Below, in pieces: positions 32,283 through 40,142 of a stretch of 43,465 nucleotides of DNA. Where the stretch lies: contig DASREA010000063.1 of the NCBI GenBank assembly GCA_035652315.1, positions 1 to 43,465 on the forward strand, in the 5' to 3' direction. Numbering within the stretch: position 1 is the first letter of the stretch; every line of letters begins with the position of its first letter. Origin of the DNA: CANKHA01 sp035652315 (GTDB lineage: Bacteria > Pseudomonadota > Alphaproteobacteria > Rhizobiales > Xanthobacteraceae). The notes under the pieces are model-generated. The model ran no database searches. It was not told where the DNA came from and was given only the letters and a program-made list of their open reading frames with translations. The translations under genes were made by a program, and so were the position numbers.

Positions 32283-33440
32283 CTATTCTGCGGCGACCTG
32301 CGCGGCAAAACGTTCCAGTCCGAATGGCCGCATCGAGGCATCGGCGACGCCATCGAAAACGAGATCGGCGACCGCTTTCGCCGTGACCGGCGTCAACAGT
32401 ATGCCGTTGCGGTAATGCCCGGTCGCATAAACCAGGCCCTCAGCGGGGCCCATGCCGATGATCGGCGCGTCATCGCGGCTACCGGGGCGGAAGCCGACCC
32501 ATGCCTCGTCGATCGGCAAATCCTCGATACCGGGCAGCGCGCGCCAAGCCGCCTCGAGCAAGGCAAGCTGGCCGCCGGCGGTGAGAGAGGGGTCGAAACC
32601 CTTCTCTTCGACGGTCGCACCGATCAAGAGCCGCCCGTCGCTGCGGGGCACCAGATAGGCGCCCGGTGCCCAAACCACATGATTGAGAAGTGGCGCTTTG
32701 GCATCCATACGCAAGGCCACCATTTGCCCCTTCACCGGACGCACGGGCGGCCGGTGCGGCTTCGGCAAGCCCTCGATCGAAGCGGACCAGGCGCCCGCTG
32801 CGAGCACAACGACATCGGCCGCCACCGTTTTGTCGCCGATGCCAATTCCACGTACCCGCCCCTGCTCGACAAGAATCCGATCGACAGCGGTTTGCTCGCG
32901 CGCCGCCACGCCAGCCTTCGTCGCGGCCACACGCAGCGCCGCCGCCACCAGGCGGTTATCCACCTGATGATCGCGCGGGCTCCAGACGGCGCCGGCGATC
33001 CCCGGCGCGAGATGCGGCTCGCGGCGGCGTGCCTGTGCCGGAGAAATCCATTCAACGGGAAGCCCAAGCGACTGCTGCCGGGCGAGCATATGCTTGAGCC
33101 GCGCCTGATCGTCGGCAGTCAGCGCCAAAACCAGTGTGCCCTCGGTGCGAAGGCCGACCGACAGGCCGGAGGCGTCTTCCAGTTCGGCGGCGAAGGACGG
33201 CCAAAGATGCTGGCTCGCCCGGTTAAGCGCAGTCAGCGCGTCCTCGCGGGGCTCGGCTTCGGCACAAGCCGCCAGCATGCCGGCTGCCGAATGCGACGCG
33301 CCCGATCCCGTCGCGGCCTTGTCGAAAACCGTGACCCGGGCGCCGCGCTGGGCCAGGCGCCAGGCGGCGGCAAGCCCAATGACGCCGCCGCCGATGACGG
33401 CGATGGCGGGGGCCGAAATGCTTGAAACACGGGCGTTCAT
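32283..33440 (-). CDS. thiO: Glycine oxidase ThiO
   Basis: FAD enzyme of 385 residues that oxidises glycine to the iminoacetate used by ThiG; the O2-dependent alternative to ThiH. The FAD motif IAVIGGGVIGLAAAWRLAQRG follows a short start, and the DAO-type C-terminal pieces GATVEEKGFD and ATGHYRNGILLTP are present. ATG at 33440 is used since it lies 6 bases after a GGAAG ribosome site formed by the 3' end of the TPP riboswitch. First gene of thiO-thiS-thiG-thiE, so the whole operon is probably under TPP control. Confidence 0.95.
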   Translation of the reverse strand: MNARVSSISAPAIAVIGGGVIGLAAAWRLAQRGARVTVFDKAATGSGASHSAAGMLAACAEAEPREDALTALNRASQHLWPSFAAELEDASGLSVGLRTEGTLVLALTADDQARLKHMLARQQSLGLPVEWISPAQARRREPHLAPGIAGAVWSPRDHQVDNRLVAAALRVAATKAGVAAREQTAVDRILVEQGRVRGIGIGDKTVAADVVVLAAGAWSASIEGLPKPHRPPVRPVKGQMVALRMDAKAPLLNHVVWAPGAYLVPRSDGRLLIGATVEEKGFDPSLTAGGQLALLEAAWRALPGIEDLPIDEAWVGFRPGSRDDAPIIGMGPAEGLVYATGHYRNGILLTPVTAKAVADLVFDGVADASMRPFGLERFAAQVAAE

Positions 33441-33443
33441 CGG

Positions 33444-33521
33444 CGGCTTCCTACGCTGGCATGACCCAGACAGGTTCGATGGGTTTGATCTCAGCCGCGA
33501 ATTGCGCGGCACCCCAGGCCG
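33444..33521 (-). promoter_or_regulatory. TPP (THI-box) riboswitch before thiO
   Basis: The leader of thiO, read on the minus strand, contains the THI-box signature: GGGGTGCC near its 5' end, GGCTGAGAT, then ACCCATCGAACCTG, CTGGGTCATGCCAGCG and TAGGAAG. These match the pyrimidine-sensor and pyrophosphate-sensor helices of TPP riboswitches. A short P1 helix is formed by CGGC (33521-33518) and GCCG (33447-33444). The ribosome site of thiO (GGAAG, 33447-33451) lies inside the 3' edge of the aptamer, only 6 bases from the ATG. TPP binding would therefore hide the ribosome site directly; no separate terminator hairpin is visible. This implies translational repression by thiamin diphosphate. Confidence 0.93.
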
Positions 33522-33572
33522 TTGGCTGCATCATCGAGGTTTTTGCCGCCGCGGGCAAGGCCGCTTGGGGGC

Positions 33573-34424
33573 TCAGGCCTTGGCGACGCCATCAAGTTCC
33601 ATCAGCTTGCGAAGAAGCGGCTCCAGCGCTTTGAGCGGCAACATGTTCGGGCCGTCAGACGGCGCCTGATCCGGGTCCTGGTGGGTTTCGATGAAGACGC
33701 CGGCCACGCCGACGGCCACAGCCGCGCGGGCCAAGACCGGGACGAATTCCCGCTCGCCCCCCGAGGCCGTGCCTTGCCCGCCCGGCTGCTGCACCGAATG
33801 GGTGGCGTCGAAGACGACCGGCGCTCCGGTCGAGCGCGCCAGGATCGGCAGGGAGCGCATGTCGGAAACAAGCGTGTTGTAGCCGAAAGAGACGCCGCGC
33901 TCGGTTACCAGGACATTACGATTTCCTTCGCTGGTGATTTTGGCCACCACGTTCTTCATGTCCCAGGGCGCAAGGAACTGCCCCTTCTTGACGTTGATCA
34001 CGCGCCCGGTTCGCGCCGCCGCGATCAGAAGGTCGGTCTGCCGGCAGAGGAAAGCAGGGATTTGCAGCACGTCCACCGCTTTGGCGACTTCGGCGCATTG
34101 CGCGCCTTCATGCACGTCGGTGAGGACGGGCAGGCCGAGGCTTTCGCGGATTTCGGAAAAGATCGGCAGCGCCTGTTGCAAACCGATGCCGCGCGCGCTG
34201 TCGCGGCTTGTCCGGTTGGCCTTGTCGAATGAGGTTTTGTAGACGAGGCCGATGCGCAGGCGGCCGGCGATTTCCTTGAGCGCCGAAGCCATCTCCAGCG
34301 CATGCGCGCGACTCTCCAGCGCGCACGGTCCGGCGATGAGCGCCAACGGCAAGGCATTGCCGAAACGGGCATTGCCGATTTCGACATTGGCATTAGGGAT
34401 CAGGTCGGGTCTCGCAATGTCCAT
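33573..34424 (-). CDS. kdsA: 3-deoxy-8-phosphooctulonate synthase (KDO-8-P synthase)
   Basis: Condenses phosphoenolpyruvate with arabinose 5-phosphate to make KDO 8-phosphate for lipopolysaccharide. 283 residues. Conserved parts: LIAGPCALESRAHALEMA, YKTSFDKANRTS, GLPVLTDVHE, QIPAFLCRQTDLL, KKGQFLAPWDMKN, TERGVSFGYN and FDATHSVQQPGG. ATG at 34424 gives the expected N-terminus; no good ribosome site is obvious before it. It normally sits between pyrG and eno; here a GGDEF-EAL gene lies upstream and the thi operon follows. Confidence 0.96.
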   Translation of the reverse strand: MDIARPDLIPNANVEIGNARFGNALPLALIAGPCALESRAHALEMASALKEIAGRLRIGLVYKTSFDKANRTSRDSARGIGLQQALPIFSEIRESLGLPVLTDVHEGAQCAEVAKAVDVLQIPAFLCRQTDLLIAAARTGRVINVKKGQFLAPWDMKNVVAKITSEGNRNVLVTERGVSFGYNTLVSDMRSLPILARSTGAPVVFDATHSVQQPGGQGTASGGEREFVPVLARAAVAVGVAGVFIETHQDPDQAPSDGPNMLPLKALEPLLRKLMELDGVAKA

Positions 34425-34495
34425 GGAGGGACCATGACGGGCGCGCGAGCCGTGGTCAACGCCTGCGTATTCGTACGGTTCAGGCCGGGTTGCCG

Positions 34496-36715
34496 CTATT
34501 CCACCGCGGTAATTTTTCTGCGAGCGATGGGGATGGCGTTGCGGCCCACCATCGCGCCATAGTCGTCGATCGGCAAGGGATCGCCGACAACATAACCCTG
34601 GATCTCGTCGCAATCCTCGCGGCTGAGAAATTCAAGCTGCGCCTTGGTCTCGACGCCTTCGGCAACGACGGGCAGCTTGAGGCCACGGCCGAGGCCGATG
34701 ACCGCGCGCACAATCGCGGCGGACTGCGGGTTGCGGTCGACATTGGCGATGAAGGCCTTGTCGATCTTGATCTTGTCGAACGGAAACGACTGCAAATACG
34801 AAAGCGAAGAATAACCGCTGCCGAAATCGTCCATGGCGATGCGGAGGCCAAGCGCCTTCAGCCGCCGAAGGATCGACAATGCGCGCGAGAAATCGCCGAT
34901 CAGGACGTTCTCGGTGATTTCGAGTTCCAGACGGTTCGGATTCAACCCCGTTTCCAGCAGCACCGAGTGCACGAGACCGGCGAGATCGCCATGCTGGAAT
35001 TGCACCGGCGAAAGATTGACGGCGACATGCAGGGGCTTCGGCCAGGACGCCGCTTCACGGCAGGCTTCCCGCAGCACCCATTCGCCGATCGGAACGATCA
35101 GGCCGCTTTCCTCCGCGATCGGCACGAAGATGCTCGGCGGCACCAGCCCGCGATGCGGATGCCGCCAGCGCAACAAAGCCTCGAACCCGGTGACGTCGCC
35201 GCCGATCCGCGCCTGCGGTTGGTAGAGCAATTGAAGCTCGCCGCAGGCGGCCGCCGAGCGCAGGTCCATCTGCAGTTCGCGGCGTTCGCGTTGCGCATAA
35301 TCCATTTCCGCCTCGAAGAAGCGGATTGATCCGCGCGCTTGCTCCTTGGCGCGCTCGAGCGCCGCGTCGGCGTTGGCCAGCAGAGTTGTCGCATCGCTGC
35401 CGTCGTTCGGATAGATCGCGACTCCGATGGTAGCGCCGACGTGAAATTCCTGGCCTTCGATTTCCACTTCGTCGGCGGCGGCGGCGACCAGTTTGTCGGC
35501 AAGGGCCTCCGCCGTCATTGGTTGGTCGCCATCGACGATCAGCGCGAATTCATCCCCGCCAATGCGCGCAAGGAACGCGCCCCCGGCGGCGGCTTGCAAC
35601 CGCCGCGACATCTCGCAAAGCAGTTGGTCGCCGCCGGCATGGCCGAAGATATCGTTGACCTCGCGGAAACGGTCGAGATCGAGATACAGCACGGCGAAGC
35701 TGGCGCCGTCAGTGGCCGCCTGATCAATCGTGATCTCGAGATGCCGGGTAAAGGCCTTGCGGTTGGGCAGCTCGGTCAGGCCATCGTGATTGGCCATATA
35801 TTGCATGCGCGCTTCGGTGCGCTTGCGCTCGGTGACGTCTTCGATGACGTTGACGAGATACAGTGCCTCACGCTTGTCATTGCGGATCGCGACCTTTCGG
35901 TTGGTGATGAGCCGCGTGCCTTTGCGCGGCGTGCGCAAAGGATGATCGCCGACGAAAATTTCGTTTTCGGCTTGCAGCAAGGCGTCGTCGCGCTGGTCGA
36001 TGATGTCGGCCTGGTCGCGGGTAAACAAATCGTGCGCGGTCTTGCCGACCATTTCCTCGCGGGAGACACCAAAGAAGTTTTCGCCGGCACGGTTGAGTAG
36101 AACGTAGCGGCGGCTGCGAGCGTCCTTCACCACCAATGTGACGGGAATGTTATCCAAGATCGTGTCCAGAAAGGCACGGCTGCGGTCCCGTTCGATTTCG
36201 GCGCGGCGCTGTTCGGTAACGTCCAAATGTGTCGATATCCAGCCGCCGCCGGGAATGCGCTGGTTGGTGACGGAAATGCTGCGGCCGTCCGGAAGCTCGC
36301 GCAATTTCGACTCGTAACCTTCGCTGGCGAACTTGCCGGTAGCCGGGTCGCCCCGAAACTTGCCATCCTCGTCCAGCACCTCCGCCAGATAGGCATTGAG
36401 ATCACGACCGAGCGTTCCTGCCGTATCGCGCGCCCGCATCAGGTCCGCGAACGGCATGCCTGGCTTCAGCGCCGGCAAGCGGTACATCTGCACAAAGCGC
36501 TCATTGAAAAGCGCGAGCCGGTCTTCGGGGTCGAATATCAGCACCCCTTGCACCAGATTGGTGAGCGCCGCTTCAAGCAAAGATTTCCGCGGCATCATTT
36601 GGCGCCGGCAAAGCAGAAAGCCGGCGGCTGCCGCTATCGCGAATATGGCAATGATGGCCGCCTGCATGACAAGCGATCCATGCTCGGCGACGAAACTGTC
36701 GGGCACCGGGAACAT
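34496..36715 (-). CDS. PAS-GGDEF-EAL cyclic-di-GMP enzyme with one membrane helix
   Basis: A 739-residue protein of cyclic-di-GMP signalling. One N-terminal helix (about 17-36) anchors it. Two PAS domains follow (about 45-168 and 180-295), then a GGDEF domain (305-465) with intact GGDEF at 386-390 and an EAL domain (480-730) with intact EAL at 512-514. Further EAL active-site residues are present: NLSP, ELEITEN, MDDFGSGYSS, KIDKAF, EGVET and QGY. So both synthesis and hydrolysis motifs look functional. The RxxD inhibitory site before GGDEF is absent (Ala at both positions). PAS sensing probably decides the direction. It lies alone between kdsA and pyrG, 125 bases from pyrG. Confidence 0.93.
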   Translation of the reverse strand: MFPVPDSFVAEHGSLVMQAAIIAIFAIAAAAGFLLCRRQMMPRKSLLEAALTNLVQGVLIFDPEDRLALFNERFVQMYRLPALKPGMPFADLMRARDTAGTLGRDLNAYLAEVLDEDGKFRGDPATGKFASEGYESKLRELPDGRSISVTNQRIPGGGWISTHLDVTEQRRAEIERDRSRAFLDTILDNIPVTLVVKDARSRRYVLLNRAGENFFGVSREEMVGKTAHDLFTRDQADIIDQRDDALLQAENEIFVGDHPLRTPRKGTRLITNRKVAIRNDKREALYLVNVIEDVTERKRTEARMQYMANHDGLTELPNRKAFTRHLEITIDQAATDGASFAVLYLDLDRFREVNDIFGHAGGDQLLCEMSRRLQAAAGGAFLARIGGDEFALIVDGDQPMTAEALADKLVAAAADEVEIEGQEFHVGATIGVAIYPNDGSDATTLLANADAALERAKEQARGSIRFFEAEMDYAQRERRELQMDLRSAAACGELQLLYQPQARIGGDVTGFEALLRWRHPHRGLVPPSIFVPIAEESGLIVPIGEWVLREACREAASWPKPLHVAVNLSPVQFQHGDLAGLVHSVLLETGLNPNRLELEITENVLIGDFSRALSILRRLKALGLRIAMDDFGSGYSSLSYLQSFPFDKIKIDKAFIANVDRNPQSAAIVRAVIGLGRGLKLPVVAEGVETKAQLEFLSREDCDEIQGYVVGDPLPIDDYGAMVGRNAIPIARRKITAVE

Positions 36716-36840
36716 CGGCCAAGTCCGCCCCTGTTATGGCAGCAGGCTAGCGCAACAGCCTTTTTTTGAAGTTAAGAGCGTTGTTTCGATTTTTCCCGGC
36801 GCCTTAATAGGTTAGCGACGGGAGCGCAAGGCCAGGGCGG

Positions 36841-38469
36841 CTAGACCAGCCGGCTCTGCTCGACGGCGGCTTCGACAAAGGAGGCAAAGAGCGGATGCGG
36901 CGCGAAAGGCCGCGATTTCAGCTCGGGATGGAACTGCACGCCGATGAACCAGGGGTGGTCCTCGTATTCGACGATCTCCGGCAACAAGCCGTCGGGCGAC
37001 ATGCCGGAGAAACGCATTCCCCGCTGTTCCAGTCGGGCGCGATAGGCCGTGTTCACCTCATACCGGTGGCGGTGACGCTCGGAAATCTCCTCGGCGCCGT
37101 ATATGCGGGCCACACGGCTGCCACGCTGCAGGATCGCCGGAAAGGCTCCGAGACGCATGGTGCCGCCGAGTTCGCCGCCGGCGCGGCGCTGCTCGAGCTC
37201 GTTACCTTTGAGCCATTCCGTCATCAGCCCGACCACCGGTTCGCTGGTCGGCGCGAATTCCGTTGAGTTGGCCTCGGCGATGCCGCAGAGATTGCGCGCC
37301 GCTTCGATGACCGCCATCTGCATGCCGAAGCAAATGCCGAAATACGGCACGTGACGCTCGCGCGCGAACCGCGCCGCGCGGATTTTGCCCTCGGCGCCGC
37401 GCTGACCAAAACCGCCCGGCACCAGGATTCCGTCAACGTGCTCGAGGAAAGGCGCTGGGTCTTCGTTTTCGAAGACCTCGGATTCGATCCAGTCGAGATT
37501 GACCTTCACCGTGTTGGCAATGCCGCCATGGGCCAGCGCCTCGATCAGCGACTTATAGGCATCCTTCATCCCGGTATATTTGCCGACGATGGCGATGGTC
37601 ACCTCGCCTTCCGGATGGCGGATGCGCTCGTTGATCAGCCGCCACGTCGCCAGATCGGGCTCCGGCGCGTCGGTGATGCCGAAGGCGGCCAGCACTTCGC
37701 GGTCGAGTCCTTCCGCGTGATAGGCCTCCGGCACCGCATAGACATTGTCCACGTCGCGCGCCTCGATCACGGCGCTTTCGCGCACGTTGCAGAAGAGTCC
37801 GAGTTTGCGGCGCTCACCATGAGGGATCGGACGGTCGGTGCGGCACAACAGGATGTCGGGCTGAATGCCGATCGAGAGCAGTTCCTTGACCGAATGCTGC
37901 GTCGGCTTCGTCTTCAATTCGCCGGCTGCGGGAATGTAGGGCAGCAATGTCAGATGGATGTAGATCGCATTATTGCGGGGCAGATCGTTGCCGAGCTGGC
38001 GGATCGCTTCGAGAAAGGGCAGGCTTTCGATGTCGCCCACGGTGCCGCCAATCTCGCAGAGGACGAAGTCATAACCTTCGTTGCCTTCGCGGATGAATTC
38101 CTTGATGGCATTGGTGACGTGCGGGATCACTTGGATAGTGGCGCCGAGATAGTCGCCGCGGCGCTCCTTGGCGAGGATTTCCTGATAGATGCGGCCGGTC
38201 GTGATGTTGTCATGACGCGTGGCCGGGCGGCCGGTGAAGCGCTCGTAATGGCCGAGATCGAGATCTGTTTCGGCGCCATCGTCGGTGACGAAGACCTCGC
38301 CGTGCTGATAGGGCGACATCGTGCCGGGATCGACGTTCAGATAAGGGTCGAGCTTGCGCAGGCGCACCTTATAGCCGCGCGCTTGCAGCAGCGCGCCCAG
38401 TGCCGCCGATGCCAGACCCTTGCCGAGAGAGGAAACCACGCCGCCGGTGATGAAGATGTACCGCGCCAT
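36841..38469 (-). CDS. pyrG: CTP synthase
   Basis: Makes CTP from UTP, ATP and glutamine; 542 residues. The synthetase half starts with the P-loop FITGGVVSSLGKGLASA and contains KLDPYLNVDPGTMSP and the EIGGTVGDIES motif. The glutamine amidotransferase half has GGFGQRG, the cysteine nucleophile in FGICFGMQ, and the His-Glu pair in the final VQFHPELKSRP. Length is standard. It is separated from secG by 200 bases with no gene, long enough for its own promoter. Confidence 0.98.
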   Translation of the reverse strand: MARYIFITGGVVSSLGKGLASAALGALLQARGYKVRLRKLDPYLNVDPGTMSPYQHGEVFVTDDGAETDLDLGHYERFTGRPATRHDNITTGRIYQEILAKERRGDYLGATIQVIPHVTNAIKEFIREGNEGYDFVLCEIGGTVGDIESLPFLEAIRQLGNDLPRNNAIYIHLTLLPYIPAAGELKTKPTQHSVKELLSIGIQPDILLCRTDRPIPHGERRKLGLFCNVRESAVIEARDVDNVYAVPEAYHAEGLDREVLAAFGITDAPEPDLATWRLINERIRHPEGEVTIAIVGKYTGMKDAYKSLIEALAHGGIANTVKVNLDWIESEVFENEDPAPFLEHVDGILVPGGFGQRGAEGKIRAARFARERHVPYFGICFGMQMAVIEAARNLCGIAEANSTEFAPTSEPVVGLMTEWLKGNELEQRRAGGELGGTMRLGAFPAILQRGSRVARIYGAEEISERHRHRYEVNTAYRARLEQRGMRFSGMSPDGLLPEIVEYEDHPWFIGVQFHPELKSRPFAPHPLFASFVEAAVEQSRLV

Positions 38470-38669
38470 GGGGCTTATTTCTTAGCCCGCCGCAATCGAT
38501 TCGACGAGAGCCTTGTGGGCATATCCCACATGCGACGGCGGCGGCCGCCCGCCCGGTGGAACTCCCGTAAAGTCATGTTTCGCGCGGGGCCTCATCCAAA
38601 ACTTCAAGGACTTCATGCGGCACTTAAACGGGCGGAACGGACACCATCCCAAGTACCCGGGAGGGCGCC

Positions 38670-39077
38670 CTAGCGCGACTGCGGAGCCTGGGGGGCCGCC
38701 GGGGCCGAAGGAGCCGGCGGCTGACCGCCGGAAGGTGCGGCCGGCGTCTTTTGAAACCGGTCAAGCAGACTACCGCCTGGCGCTGACGGATTCGGCGATT
38801 TCGCTGGCGCTTGTGCCGGCGCCCCCGATTGCAGGATTGATGTCGGCCGCCGTTCCACGCCCGCCAGGATCGATAGAATCAGGCTGGTCAGGAAGAAGGT
38901 GAAAGCGAGAATGGCCGTGGCCCGCGTCAGCACGTTGGCCGAACCGCGGCTCGAGAGAAAGCCGCCGGCGCCGCCACCGCCCATGCCCAATCCGCCGCCC
39001 TCGGATTTTTGCAGCAGTACGACGCCGATCATGGCGAGCACCACGAAGAGATGAATGACGATGACGACGGATTGCAT
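38670..39077 (-). CDS. secG: Preprotein translocase subunit SecG
   Basis: Small partner of SecYE in the export channel, 135 residues from the ATG at 39077 (a TTG four codons upstream is less likely). The two helices are at about 2-22 and 55-75, with the family's glycine-rich connector GGGLGMGGGGAGGFLSSRGSANVLTR between them. The remaining 50-60 residues are a Pro/Ala/Ser/Gln-rich tail that is absent in short SecG proteins and is probably disordered; such tails are frequent in alphaproteobacteria. It lies between tpiA and pyrG, as usual for the order. Confidence 0.93.
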   Translation of the reverse strand: MQSVVIVIHLFVVLAMIGVVLLQKSEGGGLGMGGGGAGGFLSSRGSANVLTRATAILAFTFFLTSLILSILAGVERRPTSILQSGAPAQAPAKSPNPSAPGGSLLDRFQKTPAAPSGGQPPAPSAPAAPQAPQSR

Positions 39078-39215
39078 GCTTCGGTCCAATCAAAAACAAC
39101 GGCAGCGGCCCCCGGGCCGCCGGGCCACATCTGCCATATAGGAGGTCGCGGCGTCTCTACACGATCCGCGGCGACAATTCCACCCTGCCACCCAATCCGG
39201 AATGCAGGGAGCGGC

Positions 39216-39971
39216 CTAGCGGCAAGCGGCGGCAATGCCCAGGAATTCACTCGCCGCCAGGCTGGCGCCGCCGACCAGGGCGCCGTTCACATTGGCCACC
39301 TTCAGCAGCGCGCCGGCGTTCGCCGCTTTGACGGATCCGCCGTAGAGAAGCCGCATCCTGCCGCCTGCGGTGCCGTAGCGGGAAGTAAGCCGCTGGCGCA
39401 GGAATTCATGAATCTCTGCGACATCCTCCGGCGTCGGCGTCAGGCCGCTGCCGATGGCCCAGACCGGCTCATAAGCGACGATCAAATTGCTTTCGGTTGC
39501 GCGCGCGGGCAGCGAGCCGTCGATCTGCCGCCTCACGACGGCAACCGTTTCTCGGGCCTCGCGCTCGGCACGGGTCTCGCCAATACAGACAATCGCCGCC
39601 AAACCGGTGCGATGGGCCGCCTCGGCCTTGCGCCGAACCAGATCGTCGCTTTCTCCATGAAGCGTGCGCCGCTCGGAATGCCCGACGATCACCGCTTTGG
39701 CGCCGGCATCCGCCAGCATTTCCGCCGAAATATCGCCGGTAAAGGCCCCGCTGGGTTCCGGATGGCAGTCCTGCGCGCCGATGATGACGGGCGAGTTCGC
39801 CGCCAATGCCGCAAATTCGGCGAGCAGGGTCGCCGGGGGGCAGATCATCAGATCGGCTTTGCCCGCCAAAGCCGCCGCCCCCGCCATGATCGACCGCAAT
39901 TCGGCGGCCGAGCGCCGCAGACCATTCATTTTCCAGTTGCCCGCGATCAACGGCCGCACCGGGTCTGCCAT
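39216..39971 (-). CDS. tpiA: Triosephosphate isomerase
   Basis: Interconverts dihydroxyacetone phosphate and glyceraldehyde 3-phosphate; 251 residues. Active-site residues: N and K in AGNWKMNG, His in VIVGHSERR and Glu in VAYEPVWAIGSG; the mobile loop is GSGLTPTPEDV, and the phosphate is held by LLYGGSVKAAN. ATG at 39971. It diverges from the PpiD-like gene across 171 bases that must hold both promoters; downstream is secG after 138 bases. Confidence 0.98.
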   Translation of the reverse strand: MADPVRPLIAGNWKMNGLRRSAAELRSIMAGAAALAGKADLMICPPATLLAEFAALAANSPVIIGAQDCHPEPSGAFTGDISAEMLADAGAKAVIVGHSERRTLHGESDDLVRRKAEAAHRTGLAAIVCIGETRAEREARETVAVVRRQIDGSLPARATESNLIVAYEPVWAIGSGLTPTPEDVAEIHEFLRQRLTSRYGTAGGRMRLLYGGSVKAANAGALLKVANVNGALVGGASLAASEFLGIAAACR

Positions 39972-40142
39972 GGCGCCCTCCTATCTGCCCTCTGCGGTTA
40001 GCAGACGCGGGCGGCCGACGCCAAGGGCGGCCACCCTGACGCCGCGGTGCCGCAAAGTTGCTGTAGCCGAAGGCGCTTGGTGTGTTAAAAGCGGCGCGGC
40101 GCTTGCTTTTGGCGCGCCGAACATCCCGATAACGCAGGTTTC

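Noticed and set aside
36744..36767. Plus-strand hairpin AGGCT/AGCCT followed by seven T residues, like an intrinsic terminator
   Set aside because: No plus-strand gene lies upstream; both flanking genes are on the minus strand, so there is no transcript for it to end. The stem is only 5 bp.
38514..38530. Small palindrome TGTGGG-CATAT-CCCACA in the pyrG leader
   Set aside because: Six-base stem with no further structure or known motif; too short to call an operator or riboswitch.
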